Assembly (NCBI GenBank): GCA_007375995.1 | Contig: VMFK01000016.1 | Coordinates: 1-13,060 of the forward strand | Origin: Parcubacteria group bacterium Gr01-1014_56 | GTDB lineage: Bacteria > Patescibacteriota > Minisyncoccia > Phycocordibacterales > SBAW01 | Length of the DNA stretch: 13,060 nt | Direction: 5' to 3' | Shown here: piece by piece, positions 5,550 to 12,099 of the stretch | Layout: each line of letters starts with the position of its first letter | Position numbering within the stretch: the stretch's first letter is position 1 | Notes under the pieces: model-generated | Database searches by the model: none | What the model saw: the letters and a program-made list of their open reading frames with translations, nothing else | What the model was told of the DNA's origin: nothing | Program-made: the position numbers and the translations under genes

Positions 5550-6473
5550 TTATTGCATCTCACTTTTCTTCACTATTGATGCAAGAGCCTCTATAAACTG
5601 CGGGTCTGTGTTGGGCAGTTCTATACGGTGGTAGGCGATACCATGCTCCTCGCATTGTTTTTTTGCGGCGATGTCGAGGTCGTACAGAACCTCGAGGTGG
5701 TCGGCAAGAAATTGGATAGGCACTATAAGCACAGCTGAAGTTTTTTGCTTATGTAGGTCGGCTAGAATATCAACCAAGTCGGGCTTGAGCCACTCCTCCG
5801 GTGTATGTCCAGCGCTTTGGTATCCGGCATACCACAGGAGGCCAGGATCGAGCCTTTTTCTCACAGCATCAATAGTGGCCTCAAGTTGATTTAGGTAACT
5901 GGGGTCTTTCTCGACCACGCGCTTAGGCAAGCTATGGGTTGTGAAGATGATCGGCACGGACACTCCGTATTTTTTGTTGAGCTTCTCGAGCGCTTCTCGG
6001 GTACGTTCGGCAAGCAACTCGACAAAATGTGGCTCGGTGCCCCACGGTTCTGCCACGACATCGCCTTCTTCTAAACCATGCTTGGCAGCCGCTTCGATAA
6101 AAGCTGTCCGATATCCCTCCATGATGAACGAGGAAAATTGGGGTGAGAGGATAACGCCGATGAGCGATGTTGCACCGGCAGCCTTACACTCGGCCACGGC
6201 ATCTTCAATAAACGGAGCCGAATGTCGCATGCCAGCACGCACGACATAAGCATCCCCGAGCAGCTCTTGCAGATGCGATGCCTGGCTTTCCGTTATCTCT
6301 ACCAACGGTGAGTGGCCGACTAGCCGGTAGCGATTTTCAAAATCTTGTATTAAAGCTCTTGAAGCTCTGCCCTTGTAAATGTGTTCGAAATATTCTGTAA
6401 CATGCTCGGCAGTTGTCGCCGAGCCATAGGTCATGAGGATAACGCCAGTCTTGCTGCTATTTTGAGTGGACAT
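5550..6473 (-). CDS. hemH: Ferrochelatase, coproporphyrin III type (CpfC/HemH)
   Basis: A 307-aa enzyme that inserts Fe2+ into a porphyrin. It is much closer to Bacillus subtilis HemH than to protoporphyrin ferrochelatases of proteobacteria: GVILMTYGSA (Tyr16 corresponds to B. subtilis Tyr13), GHSPLVEITESQA, HSAPFIEDAV, LSPQFSSFIMEGY, TTHSLP with catalytic His180, YAGYQSAGHTPEEWLKPD, and ADHLEVLYDLD with Glu261. The length is normal and no membrane tail is present, so it is expected to be cytosolic. In the coproporphyrin-dependent route the substrate is coproporphyrin III and the product coproheme goes to HemQ, whose gene is in the same operon. The ATG lies inside the end of hemE (17-nt overlap), giving translational coupling. 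It is the last gene of the operon; no clear terminator was seen downstream. Confidence 0.93.
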   Translation of the reverse strand: MSTQNSSKTGVILMTYGSATTAEHVTEYFEHIYKGRASRALIQDFENRYRLVGHSPLVEITESQASHLQELLGDAYVVRAGMRHSAPFIEDAVAECKAAGATSLIGVILSPQFSSFIMEGYRTAFIEAAAKHGLEEGDVVAEPWGTEPHFVELLAERTREALEKLNKKYGVSVPIIFTTHSLPKRVVEKDPSYLNQLEATIDAVRKRLDPGLLWYAGYQSAGHTPEEWLKPDLVDILADLHKQKTSAVLIVPIQFLADHLEVLYDLDIAAKKQCEEHGIAYHRIELPNTDPQFIEALASIVKKSEMQ

Positions 6474-7467
6474 ACTCTACCAGTTTCTTTACTACCGCAT
6501 TGTCTGCCTGGGGCGGCATGCCATGACCCAGGTTGAAAATATAGCCTTTTTTCGGATTGATTTCTGCGAGCATATGGTCAACAGTTTGTGTAAGCGTCTC
6601 CCACGGGGCAAGCAGCACTGCCGGGTCGAGATTTCCCTGGAGCGACTTGCTGCCGATACGTTTCTTTACCTCGCCGAGGCTTACTCTCCAATCGACCCCT
6701 ATCACCTCGCAATCGACATTCGAAAAATCGTCGAGTATTCCGGCGGTATTGGTGCCAAAGTGCAGCCGAGGCACCTTCTCATTTTTAAGCGACGCAAAAA
6801 TATGCTGCATGTGCGGCAGCACCTGTGCTCGATATTGCTTCGGCGAGAGTGCTCCGACCCAACTGTCGAAGATCTGCACCGCCTGCGCCCCGGCTCTAAT
6901 TTGTGTCCGGAGATACTCGATAATGCCCTCCGAGAGAGTGGACATAAGCTGCTCCCAGCTCTCGGGATGCTCGAGCATAAAGCGTTTAGTTTTAAGCCAC
7001 GTGCGGCTGGGTTCGCCCTCGATAAGATAGCTTGCGAGCGTAAATGGTGCCCCAGAGAAGCCGATAAGCGGCACCGAGAGCTTGTTGCGCAGTATCCGTA
7101 TTGTCTCTTGTAAATAATCTATTTGGTTGGGGGCAAACGCCTGCAGCCGTAGTACTTTGTCCGGCGTGTCTATCGGATCATCAATTACAGGGCCGACTCT
7201 CTCGACGATTTTTACATCAACGCCCATGGCAATCGGGAGTAGCATGATGTCGGCAAAGAGTATCGCCGCGTCAACTCCGAGAAGCTCAACAGGCTCCATG
7301 CTTACCTCGGCTGCGAGCTCGGGTGTTTGGGTGAGCGAAAGCACGTCATGTGTCTCGCGCAGTTTGCGATAGCCGGGGAGCGAGCGGCCTGCTTGTCGCA
7401 TAAACCACACGGGTATACGCTCAACCCTCTCGCCACGACAGGCTTTAAGAAAGATACTGTCGTTCAT
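6457..7467 (-). CDS. hemE: Uroporphyrinogen decarboxylase
   Basis: A 336-aa cytosolic enzyme that decarboxylates the four acetate side chains of uroporphyrinogen III to give coproporphyrinogen III. The signature IPVWFMRQAGRSLPGYR (18-34, with Arg24 and Arg28) and the second motif GFSGAPFTLASYLIEG are intact. Asp73 in LFADIMLLP is the conserved catalytic aspartate, and His315 in NLGHGMPPQ is the conserved C-terminal histidine. Length is near normal (family about 340-360). The start codon overlaps the hemQ stop as ATGA (7467-7464), and the end overlaps hemH, so translation along the operon is coupled. All active-site residues appear intact. Confidence 0.95.
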   Translation of the reverse strand: MNDSIFLKACRGERVERIPVWFMRQAGRSLPGYRKLRETHDVLSLTQTPELAAEVSMEPVELLGVDAAILFADIMLLPIAMGVDVKIVERVGPVIDDPIDTPDKVLRLQAFAPNQIDYLQETIRILRNKLSVPLIGFSGAPFTLASYLIEGEPSRTWLKTKRFMLEHPESWEQLMSTLSEGIIEYLRTQIRAGAQAVQIFDSWVGALSPKQYRAQVLPHMQHIFASLKNEKVPRLHFGTNTAGILDDFSNVDCEVIGVDWRVSLGEVKKRIGSKSLQGNLDPAVLLAPWETLTQTVDHMLAEINPKKGYIFNLGHGMPPQADNAVVKKLVEYVHSK

Positions 7468-8120
7468 ACCATGTCGAGCGCTTCGCTAAGCGACATATGG
7501 ATACAGGTAAAAATAGGGAGGTCGTTTTTGGTATACCGGCGCGAGAGGGTTGAGCGCATATCCATCACAAGGCTTTGGAACTCTTCAAGCGAGTCCATTT
7601 GATAGGAAACGATAAACTCGTGGTCGTCGATGCCGTAGGAGTAGAGCAGCATCTGCGATATGTTTGCGCTGTACTTGCGGCCTACATCCACATGCGCTTT
7701 CATGATATTACGGCGCTCGTCATAGGGCATGAGATGCCACTCGGTTGTTTTGGTAAATGGGTACACGACCAGATAGCGATGCGGCGCCTCGTACGCGCTT
7801 TCTTTTGGTGGGTGCTTAGGGTTGTATTGCGATGCGCGTGTGAGCCCCAAGAGCGTATATGTCACACGTAAGTGCGCTCCTAAGGGAGTATGCAGCAAAT
7901 CGCGCACTAAAAGCTGTATAGCGTCGGGCGTCTTGGCGTTGAGGTGAAGCATGAACCGCGTACCACTTTTAAATGCAAGAGTCGCATAGGCAGCCGCACG
8001 GACCTCGGTGGTTTTTTCAATACATGCAATGAAAGATTTTCTGCTCTTTTCTAACGCCGTTTTAGAGAGAGTGTTGATGCTCGGCTCGGCGTCAAAAAAA
8101 ATATAACTGTGATACGGCAT
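7464..8120 (-). CDS. hemQ: Coproheme decarboxylase (HemQ/ChdC)
   Basis: A 218-aa chlorite-dismutase-superfamily protein that oxidatively decarboxylates coproheme to haem b with peroxide. The start is set at the ATG at 8120 (MPYHSYIFFD); a further in-frame ATG at 8180 would overlap hemD by 53 nt and add an unlike N-terminus. Key residues align with Gram-positive HemQ: YPFTK gives Tyr120 (radical tyrosine) and Lys124; KAHVDVGRKY gives His143, the proximal haem ligand; Gln156, 13 residues later, matches the distal glutamine. The loop between Tyr and His is about 4 residues shorter than in B. subtilis, and the whole protein is about 30 shorter than the usual 250. A TATAAT box (8132-8127) just upstream could give a separate leaderless transcript. 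The gene ends in a 4-nt overlap with hemE. Confidence 0.87.
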   Translation of the reverse strand: MPYHSYIFFDAEPSINTLSKTALEKSRKSFIACIEKTTEVRAAAYATLAFKSGTRFMLHLNAKTPDAIQLLVRDLLHTPLGAHLRVTYTLLGLTRASQYNPKHPPKESAYEAPHRYLVVYPFTKTTEWHLMPYDERRNIMKAHVDVGRKYSANISQMLLYSYGIDDHEFIVSYQMDSLEEFQSLVMDMRSTLSRRYTKNDLPIFTCIHMSLSEALDMV

Positions 8121-8126
8121 GATGTG

Positions 8127-8132
8127 ATTATA
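8127..8132 (-). promoter_or_regulatory. Possible internal promoter for hemQ-hemE-hemH
   Basis: A consensus TATAAT on the minus strand contains the hemD stop codon TAA and ends 6 nt before the hemQ ATG at 8120. The geometry matches other probable leaderless starts here, but a stop codon preceded by TA-rich codons could make it by chance. Confidence 0.4.
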
Positions 8133-8685
8133 GTACGCCTTTAATGGAAACTTTGTTGAAACCTGCTTCCCGTGCGGCACGCGCGGTTGTAGGGCCGATG
8201 CACTGTGCTGGAATCTTCCGTACCATCAACTTTTCTTTTTTGCTCAACTGCCCTAGCAGGCCGGTAATCCCCGAAGGGCTACGAAAATAAAGCAGGGTGA
8301 TCGCTCCCCGCAAAAGCGCTTCTTTCTCGCCACGAGAGAGTGGTGTGCCAAGGGTTGTGTAAAGGGGTATAACGCGCACTACGGCACCTCTCGCACGGAG
8401 ACTTCGAACGATATCATAGGGCGCTATAGCGGAACGGGGAAAGAGAATACGCTTGCCTAAAGGGGAGAGCCTCAGGAGCTCGTGGCGCGGACCTACCGTA
8501 ACCATACGAGCACGGCGGGGAGCGGCAATGTGGCGCTCTTCTAACTCGCTCATAAAAAACGCTCGGGCATTTTTGCTTGTAAAGACAATCAGATCATATC
8601 GATTGAGATTGTGCAGCGCTCGAACTGACGTGCGGGAAAGCCGGAGCCGCTTCATCCGTACCTGTATTTCAAGTGTTTTCTGCAT
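8128..8685 (-). CDS. hemD: Uroporphyrinogen-III synthase, short form
   Basis: A 185-aa protein placed between hemC and hemQ. It would close hydroxymethylbilane to uroporphyrinogen III with inversion of ring D. Matching regions are YDLIVFTSKNARAFF (about 30-44), MVTVGP (61-66), GKRILFPRS, RARGAVVRVIPLYTT (97-111), ITLLYFRSPSGI (128-139), and the typical IGPTTARAAREAGFNKV (163-179). The usual opening strand (V/L-T-R-P and about 40 residues after it) is missing, and the last helix (about 15-20 residues) is missing too. Full-length HemD is about 250 aa. A TAG in the same frame at 8700-8698 rules out a simple upstream extension. The ATG lies 4 nt after the hemC stop. Identification rests on local motifs plus operon position. 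Activity of so short a form is uncertain. Confidence 0.78.
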   Translation of the reverse strand: MQKTLEIQVRMKRLRLSRTSVRALHNLNRYDLIVFTSKNARAFFMSELEERHIAAPRRARMVTVGPRHELLRLSPLGKRILFPRSAIAPYDIVRSLRARGAVVRVIPLYTTLGTPLSRGEKEALLRGAITLLYFRSPSGITGLLGQLSKKEKLMVRKIPAQCIGPTTARAAREAGFNKVSIKGVL

Positions 8686-8689
8686 GACG

Positions 8690-9583
8690 TCAATTCCCTA
8701 AAAGTTTTTTTGCCAACAGGTCGCCTAGCTGACCGCTCTTATCCCACGGTGCGCGTATCTCTTCTCGCGCAATATTCATCTCGGAGTCCGCTCGCATGCC
8801 GATAAGGACACATTGGTCTCCCTCGCGAAAGGCGTATGCGCCCGTAGGGGACTTACAGCCGCCTCCCATAGTTCTTGAAAAAGAGCGCTCTATCTGGGCT
8901 GCATGAGCAGCATCGACATTGTTTATCGTCGCAAGTAACTTCTGCAACTCTACGTCGCCTTCTTTTGTTTGGATTGCGAGGATGCCTTGCCCGGGGGCTG
9001 GGGTTATCTCATGGGGTTCAAAATAACGGATAATGCGCCTCTCAAGACCTAACCTCTTGAGGCCCGCGGCGGCAAGAATAACAGCGTCGTAGGGCTCCGA
9101 TGCTAGTTTTTGGAGTCGAGTCAGCACGTTGCCGCGCAGGCTCTTCATCACGACACCTGGTCGTAAGGCTTTCATCTGGATTTGCCTGCGCGAGCTATCG
9201 GTACCGATGACAGCCCCTCGTAGGAGTTCCTCGAGCGGCTCTCCATGCTTGGTGACCAGTACGTCCCGAGCATCTTCACGGGGGAGATATGCGCCGATGT
9301 GGAGCAGGGCAGGCATGTCGTCCGCCATGTCTTTAAGGCTGTGCACCGCGAGATCAATTTCTCCGCTTAAAAGTGCATGTTCTATCTCTTTCGTGAACCA
9401 GCCCTTGCCGATAGTGTCGAGCGGAATGGGGTTTTGATTGACATCACCATACGTCTGAATTATCTGCACATCTATAACAATGGAGGGATTGATCGCGTGT
9501 ATCGCCTTTGCGGTAATGTCGGCCTGTGTAAGAGCCAAGGCACTTCCGCGTGTGCCGATAACGATTTTCTTCTCCTGTTTCAT
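8690..9583 (-). CDS. hemC: Hydroxymethylbilane synthase (porphobilinogen deaminase)
   Basis: A 297-aa cytosolic enzyme that polymerises four porphobilinogen units into hydroxymethylbilane. Motifs are complete: IGTRGSALALTQ (9-20), the catalytic aspartate Asp85 in VHSLKD, RGNVLTRLQKL, PAPGQGILAIQ, and the dipyrromethane-cofactor cysteine Cys243 in GGGCKSPTGAY. Length is standard. The ATG at 9583 lies only 6 nt after the CCA end of a tRNA-Asn gene, so there is no room for a ribosome binding site outside tRNA sequence. This first gene of the haem operon is therefore probably transcribed from the tRNA promoter and freed by tRNA 3' processing, which would leave a near-leaderless message. The gene is followed 4 nt later by hemD. 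Confidence 0.96.
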   Translation of the reverse strand: MKQEKKIVIGTRGSALALTQADITAKAIHAINPSIVIDVQIIQTYGDVNQNPIPLDTIGKGWFTKEIEHALLSGEIDLAVHSLKDMADDMPALLHIGAYLPREDARDVLVTKHGEPLEELLRGAVIGTDSSRRQIQMKALRPGVVMKSLRGNVLTRLQKLASEPYDAVILAAAGLKRLGLERRIIRYFEPHEITPAPGQGILAIQTKEGDVELQKLLATINNVDAAHAAQIERSFSRTMGGGCKSPTGAYAFREGDQCVLIGMRADSEMNIAREEIRAPWDKSGQLGDLLAKKLLGN

Positions 9584-9589
9584 ACTGAC

Positions 9590-9664
9590 TGGCTCCGCGG
9601 GTAGGACTCGAACCTACAACCAACTCCTTAACAGGGAGCTGCTCTACCATTGAGCTACCGCGGA
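9590..9664 (-). tRNA. tRNA-Asn (anticodon GTT)
   Basis: A full cloverleaf reads on the minus strand: acceptor TCCGCGG with CCGCGGA, D-arm GCTC/GAGC around AATGGTA, anticodon stem GCTCC/GGAGT with loop CTGTTAA (anticodon GTT at 9632-9630), and T-arm GTAGG/CCTAC with loop TTCGAGT. Discriminator G is followed by an encoded CCA (9592-9590). Length is 75 nt including CCA. It decodes AAC and AAU. It lies 6 nt upstream of hemC. Confidence 0.95.
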
Positions 9665-9674
9665 ATGTGGCTAG

Positions 9675-9680
9675 AGTATA
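9675..9680 (-). promoter_or_regulatory. -10 box of tRNA-Asn/haem operon
   Basis: TATACT on the minus strand lies 10 nt upstream of the tRNA 5' end, in the 51-bp gap after the pilin gene. No good -35 was found. It is the only visible promoter upstream of hemC. Confidence 0.5.
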
Positions 9681-9715
9681 GCCAAAATCTGCCCCACTGA
9701 GAAGCCCCAGATAAT

Positions 9716-10237
9716 TTAACAATTAAGGCAATAGCCGGGGTGGGTGGGGGGCTGGTCGCTGTGCGCGCGGCAAGGCCCCGCGATGCAGTAATATGCTGCG
9801 CTGTAATAATCAAAATTCTGCGCCCACGGCTCGTTGGGGAACGTGCATTGTGTCGGCTGGCCGGCCGGGCAAAAGCGAATACTGATCTGGTACACCTGCT
9901 CCTTTGGGTCAAAGGAGAGGTCGCCCGGTGCCCAGGCATCCCAGTCGTACAAACTCCCTGGCCAGGGCGCCTTCGGCCAATTGCCAGTGCCGAGGTAGGC
10001 CTCAAGCCCCGGAGGCATATCGCGGTTGGCGTCTGGCGGATAGCTGCCTTGGTTGGCTGCATACATCTCAAGCGCAGTATTGATAGAGCGAAACTCCGCT
10101 TTTGCGCGAGAAAGATATGCTTTGTCTCTTGCTGACTGCACTGCGGGGAAGATAATGCTGGCGAGGATACCTATAATTGCGATCACAATAAGTAGCTCTA
10201 CAAGCGTGAAGCCGCTTGGTTTGTTGCTGTACCGCAT
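9716..10237 (-). CDS. Type IV prepilin / pseudopilin
   Basis: A 173-aa protein with a class III signal: MRYSNKPSG followed by FTLVELLIVIAIIGILASI. Prepilin peptidase would cut between Gly9 and Phe10, leaving a mature N-terminal Phe to be methylated, with Glu5 (residue 14) present as required for pilin assembly. The hydrophobic helix runs to about residue 32, then a helical spine (KAEFRSINTALEMYAANQGSYP) typical of GspG/PilA-like proteins. The C-terminal globular part is Pro, Trp and Cys rich, with six Cys in three close pairs (FCPAGQPTQC, YYCIAGPC, YCLNC), likely disulfide-bonded outside the cell. It would be a pilus or pseudopilus subunit exported through a type IV pilus system whose other genes are not in the window. 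A TTTAAT-like -10 ends about 9 nt before the ATG. Confidence 0.92.
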   Translation of the reverse strand: MRYSNKPSGFTLVELLIVIAIIGILASIIFPAVQSARDKAYLSRAKAEFRSINTALEMYAANQGSYPPDANRDMPPGLEAYLGTGNWPKAPWPGSLYDWDAWAPGDLSFDPKEQVYQISIRFCPAGQPTQCTFPNEPWAQNFDYYSAAYYCIAGPCRAHSDQPPTHPGYCLNC

Positions 10238-10292
10238 CGTTCATCTATTAAACCATGAGACAAGAGGCTCGTCGGCATAGTAGTATGAGTAT

Positions 10293-10655
10293 ATGAATCA
10301 CAATATCAAAGGTACTGGTATCGCGATTACTCCTGAGCTTAGGGCATACGCAGAAAAAAAACTTAGTGCAGCAGAAAAATTCTTGCAAGGCGACACGAGC
10401 GCGCACGCGGATATCGAACTCGAATTTTTGCAGATGCGAGACGGCGGCAAATATCGCGCGGAGTTTACTCTCTCAGCCTTGGGTCAACTCTACCGCGCCG
10501 AGGAGTGGGGGAGCTCCATGCACGAGGCGATAGACCTCTCGATCGTCGCCCTGGTTAAAGAACTACGCCGTACAAAAGGCAAACATCTGCGCCTTGTGCG
10601 GCAGGGAGCAAAACAAATAAAAGACTTTATTCGCGGCTTTCGAGATAGGTTTTAA
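10293..10655 (+). CDS. hpf: Ribosome hibernation promoting factor, short form
   Basis: A 120-aa protein of the RaiA/HPF family, which binds the 30S decoding region and inactivates ribosomes in stress or starvation. The sequence MNHNIKGTGIAITPELRAYAEKKLSAAEKFL (1-31) is the typical first strand and helix. The pattern KYRAEFTLSALGQLYRAEEWGSSMHEAIDLSIVALVKELRRTKGKH (about 50-95) is the second half of the fold, ending in the basic stretch that contacts rRNA. It lacks the C-terminal dimerisation domain of long HPF, so it should not form 100S dimers in the long-HPF way. A TAGTAT box (10281-10286) ends 6 nt before the ATG, suggesting a leaderless start. Its 3' end overlaps the convergent fmt gene by 29 bp. 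Confidence 0.9.
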   Translation: MNHNIKGTGIAITPELRAYAEKKLSAAEKFLQGDTSAHADIELEFLQMRDGGKYRAEFTLSALGQLYRAEEWGSSMHEAIDLSIVALVKELRRTKGKHLRLVRQGAKQIKDFIRGFRDRF

Positions 10656-11523
10656 AGGGTATTTCTTTTTTGCCTTCGGGGATTACTTTTAGTATTTCTA
10701 ATTTCCCCTCACGGATTTCTGCATCGGTAATAATCACACGCTTGCCATCTGGTGTCATAAAGTAGGCACGCGGGCCGTGGTCAAACGCTCTGATTTTAAG
10801 AAGCTGCGCTCTCGCGTCACCCGCAAGGTCGACGAGCGCATCTTGGTCGGTGAATTTTCTTGTATAGGTTGCTGCTTTCTCGTCCTGCGGCTCTGGAGTA
10901 ACTTTGCCTGCTAGCCACTCAGGCAAAATCTCTGCAAGTAAATTGCCTCCCTCAGTGGCAAGCAAATCCTCAAACATCGCTCCCTTGGGCGGCCAGCCTG
11001 ACCGGCCAGGTGCCTCTTCCTCACCTGCCTGCGCAGGCAGGAGCTCTACCTTTGCCTGCGCGACAACAGGCCCGGCGTCCATCTTTTCATTCATTTGCAT
11101 AATAGTGACGCCAGTCACACGCTCGTCTCTAAGTATCGCCGAGAGCGCAGGCGAAGGCCCGCGGAATTTTGGTAAGAGAGAGGGGTGTACATTAAGCGAG
11201 CCGCAGCGGGGAATATCTAAAATAGTTTTAGGGATCAGTGAGCCGTACGCTGCAACCACAAATACGTCCCAGTCGCTGTTCCCAAGCTCAGCGACAAATT
11301 GCTCGTCTTTTAGAGTTGTTGGAGTGAGCACGTCGATACCTCGCGCAAGCGCCCACTCTTTTGTGGGCGAGGGGGAGAGTGCCTGCCCGCGGCCGCGGGG
11401 TTTGTCGGGCGCGGTTATCACGAGCGCAGGGAGGAGTCCGTTTTTCTCAAGCGCATTCAAAACAACTACGCCAAAGTGCGGCGTACCAAAAAAAGCAAAT
11501 AATGGTTTTTTACTCGGAGACAT
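10627..11523 (-). CDS. fmt: Methionyl-tRNA formyltransferase
   Basis: A 298-aa enzyme that formylates Met-tRNAfMet using 10-formyl-tetrahydrofolate. The catalytic triad is visible: Asn111 and His113 in SLNVHPSLLPKFRGPSP and Asp149 in MDAGPVV. The N-terminal FFGTPHFGVVVLNAL is typical, as is KPRGRGQ. The substrate-side box reads GPSP where many homologues have GAAP. The C-terminal tRNA-binding domain (from about 215) is present, with ATYTRKFTDQDALVDL and IRAFDHGPRAYF. Residues about 163-176 (PAQAGEEEAPGRSG) look like an insertion between the usual KVELL and WPPKGAMFEDLLA; the DNA there is palindromic. The ATG lies 1 nt after the def stop, so def-fmt form an operon. The gene ends inside the 3' end of hpf. 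Confidence 0.94.
   Translation of the reverse strand: MSPSKKPLFAFFGTPHFGVVVLNALEKNGLLPALVITAPDKPRGRGQALSPSPTKEWALARGIDVLTPTTLKDEQFVAELGNSDWDVFVVAAYGSLIPKTILDIPRCGSLNVHPSLLPKFRGPSPALSAILRDERVTGVTIMQMNEKMDAGPVVAQAKVELLPAQAGEEEAPGRSGWPPKGAMFEDLLATEGGNLLAEILPEWLAGKVTPEPQDEKAATYTRKFTDQDALVDLAGDARAQLLKIRAFDHGPRAYFMTPDGKRVIITDAEIREGKLEILKVIPEGKKEIPFKTYLESRE
10996..11041. repeat. Palindromic insertion inside fmt
   Basis: This ~46-bp stretch contains the perfect 18-bp palindrome CCTGCCTGCGCAGGCAGG (11024-11041) and, at its other side, an imperfect GGCCAGCC...CCGGCC inverted pair beginning at 10991. It encodes about 14 extra residues in Fmt without breaking the frame. The look is that of a small dispersed palindromic element inserted in a coding sequence. 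Confidence 0.5.
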
Positions 11524-11524
11524 G

Positions 11525-12079
11525 TTATTCGGCGCCCTTTCTCCGCTTTTCTTTTAATTTCTTGAACCCCTCGTCCTTTTCGATCGATACTGCCTTCTCG
11601 ACATAAAGGATGCCCTCAAGATGGTCTACCTCGTGTTGAAAGATGTGCCCGATAAGCCCCGAGCCGTGATACATAAAAGCCTCACCCTTTTCATTTAGGG
11701 CATGGATCGTCGCTTTTTGATGGCGTACCACACTGCCGTACTGGTTACGTACCGAAAGGCAACCCTCACTCATCTCTTTTTTGGCTCTGGAGAGACGCTC
11801 AAGCGTAGGGTTTATAAAAACTTTGTCAGCAGGGGGTGCTTGCTCCTCCTCGCCTTTCTTTGCCGCGGGGACAAACGCTTTGCCGGCGATAATAAACAGC
11901 CGGATAGACTCGCCGATTTGTGGCGCGGCAATAGCAACCCCAAACTCCTCTTTGTGAAGCAGGGCCTTCATTCGCTTTATAATAGAGTTTAATTTGCGAG
12001 AGCCGATGTCTTTTTTAGACACAGGTTTTGCCACCTCTTTTAAAATAGGGTCGCCGATTTGTACGATGTGATCTTGCAC
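11525..12079 (-). CDS. def: Peptide deformylase
   Basis: A 184-aa metallo-hydrolase that removes the N-formyl group from nascent proteins. The start is taken as GTG at 12079, giving M-Q-D-H-I-V-Q-I-G-D-P-I-L, the normal deformylase beginning. The longer frame to 12256 would translate the structured leader and is rejected. All three motifs are present: GVAIAAPQIG (motif 1), EGCLSV (motif 2, Cys metal ligand), and QHEVDHLEGILY (motif 3, two His ligands and the catalytic Glu). A short Lys/Glu/Pro-rich insert (about AAKKGEEEQAPPAD) lies before FINP, and the C-terminus is a basic, probably helical tail. The gene is followed 1 nt later by fmt. It is preceded by a promoter, structured RNA and intrinsic terminator, so expression may depend on read-through. 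Confidence 0.94.
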   Translation of the reverse strand: MQDHIVQIGDPILKEVAKPVSKKDIGSRKLNSIIKRMKALLHKEEFGVAIAAPQIGESIRLFIIAGKAFVPAAKKGEEEQAPPADKVFINPTLERLSRAKKEMSEGCLSVRNQYGSVVRHQKATIHALNEKGEAFMYHGSGLIGHIFQHEVDHLEGILYVEKAVSIEKDEGFKKLKEKRRKGAE

Positions 12080-12099
12080 GTGTGTAACTGTAGTGTGTT

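Noticed and set aside
6466..7113. 215-aa plus-strand ORF opposite hemE
   Set aside because: It is a shadow of a strongly conserved enzyme gene on the other strand, with no protein motif and no promoter or ribosome binding site.
8121..8180. HemQ start at the ATG at 8180
   Set aside because: It would overlap hemD by 53 nt and add 20 residues unlike HemQ. The ATG at 8120 has a TATAAT box at leaderless spacing.
9740..10135. 131-aa plus-strand ORF opposite the pilin gene
   Set aside because: The minus-strand prepilin has a perfect class III signal; the antisense frame has no recognisable features.
11350..11370. CGCCCAC/GTGGGCG hairpin in fmt
   Set aside because: It lies in conserved coding sequence (SPTKEWALAR) with no insertion and no T-tract; probably chance.
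11386..11399. CCCGCGGCCGCGGG palindrome in fmt
   Set aside because: It encodes the conserved KPRGRGQ stretch of Fmt, so the symmetry is likely a by-product of GC-rich Arg, Gly and Pro codons.
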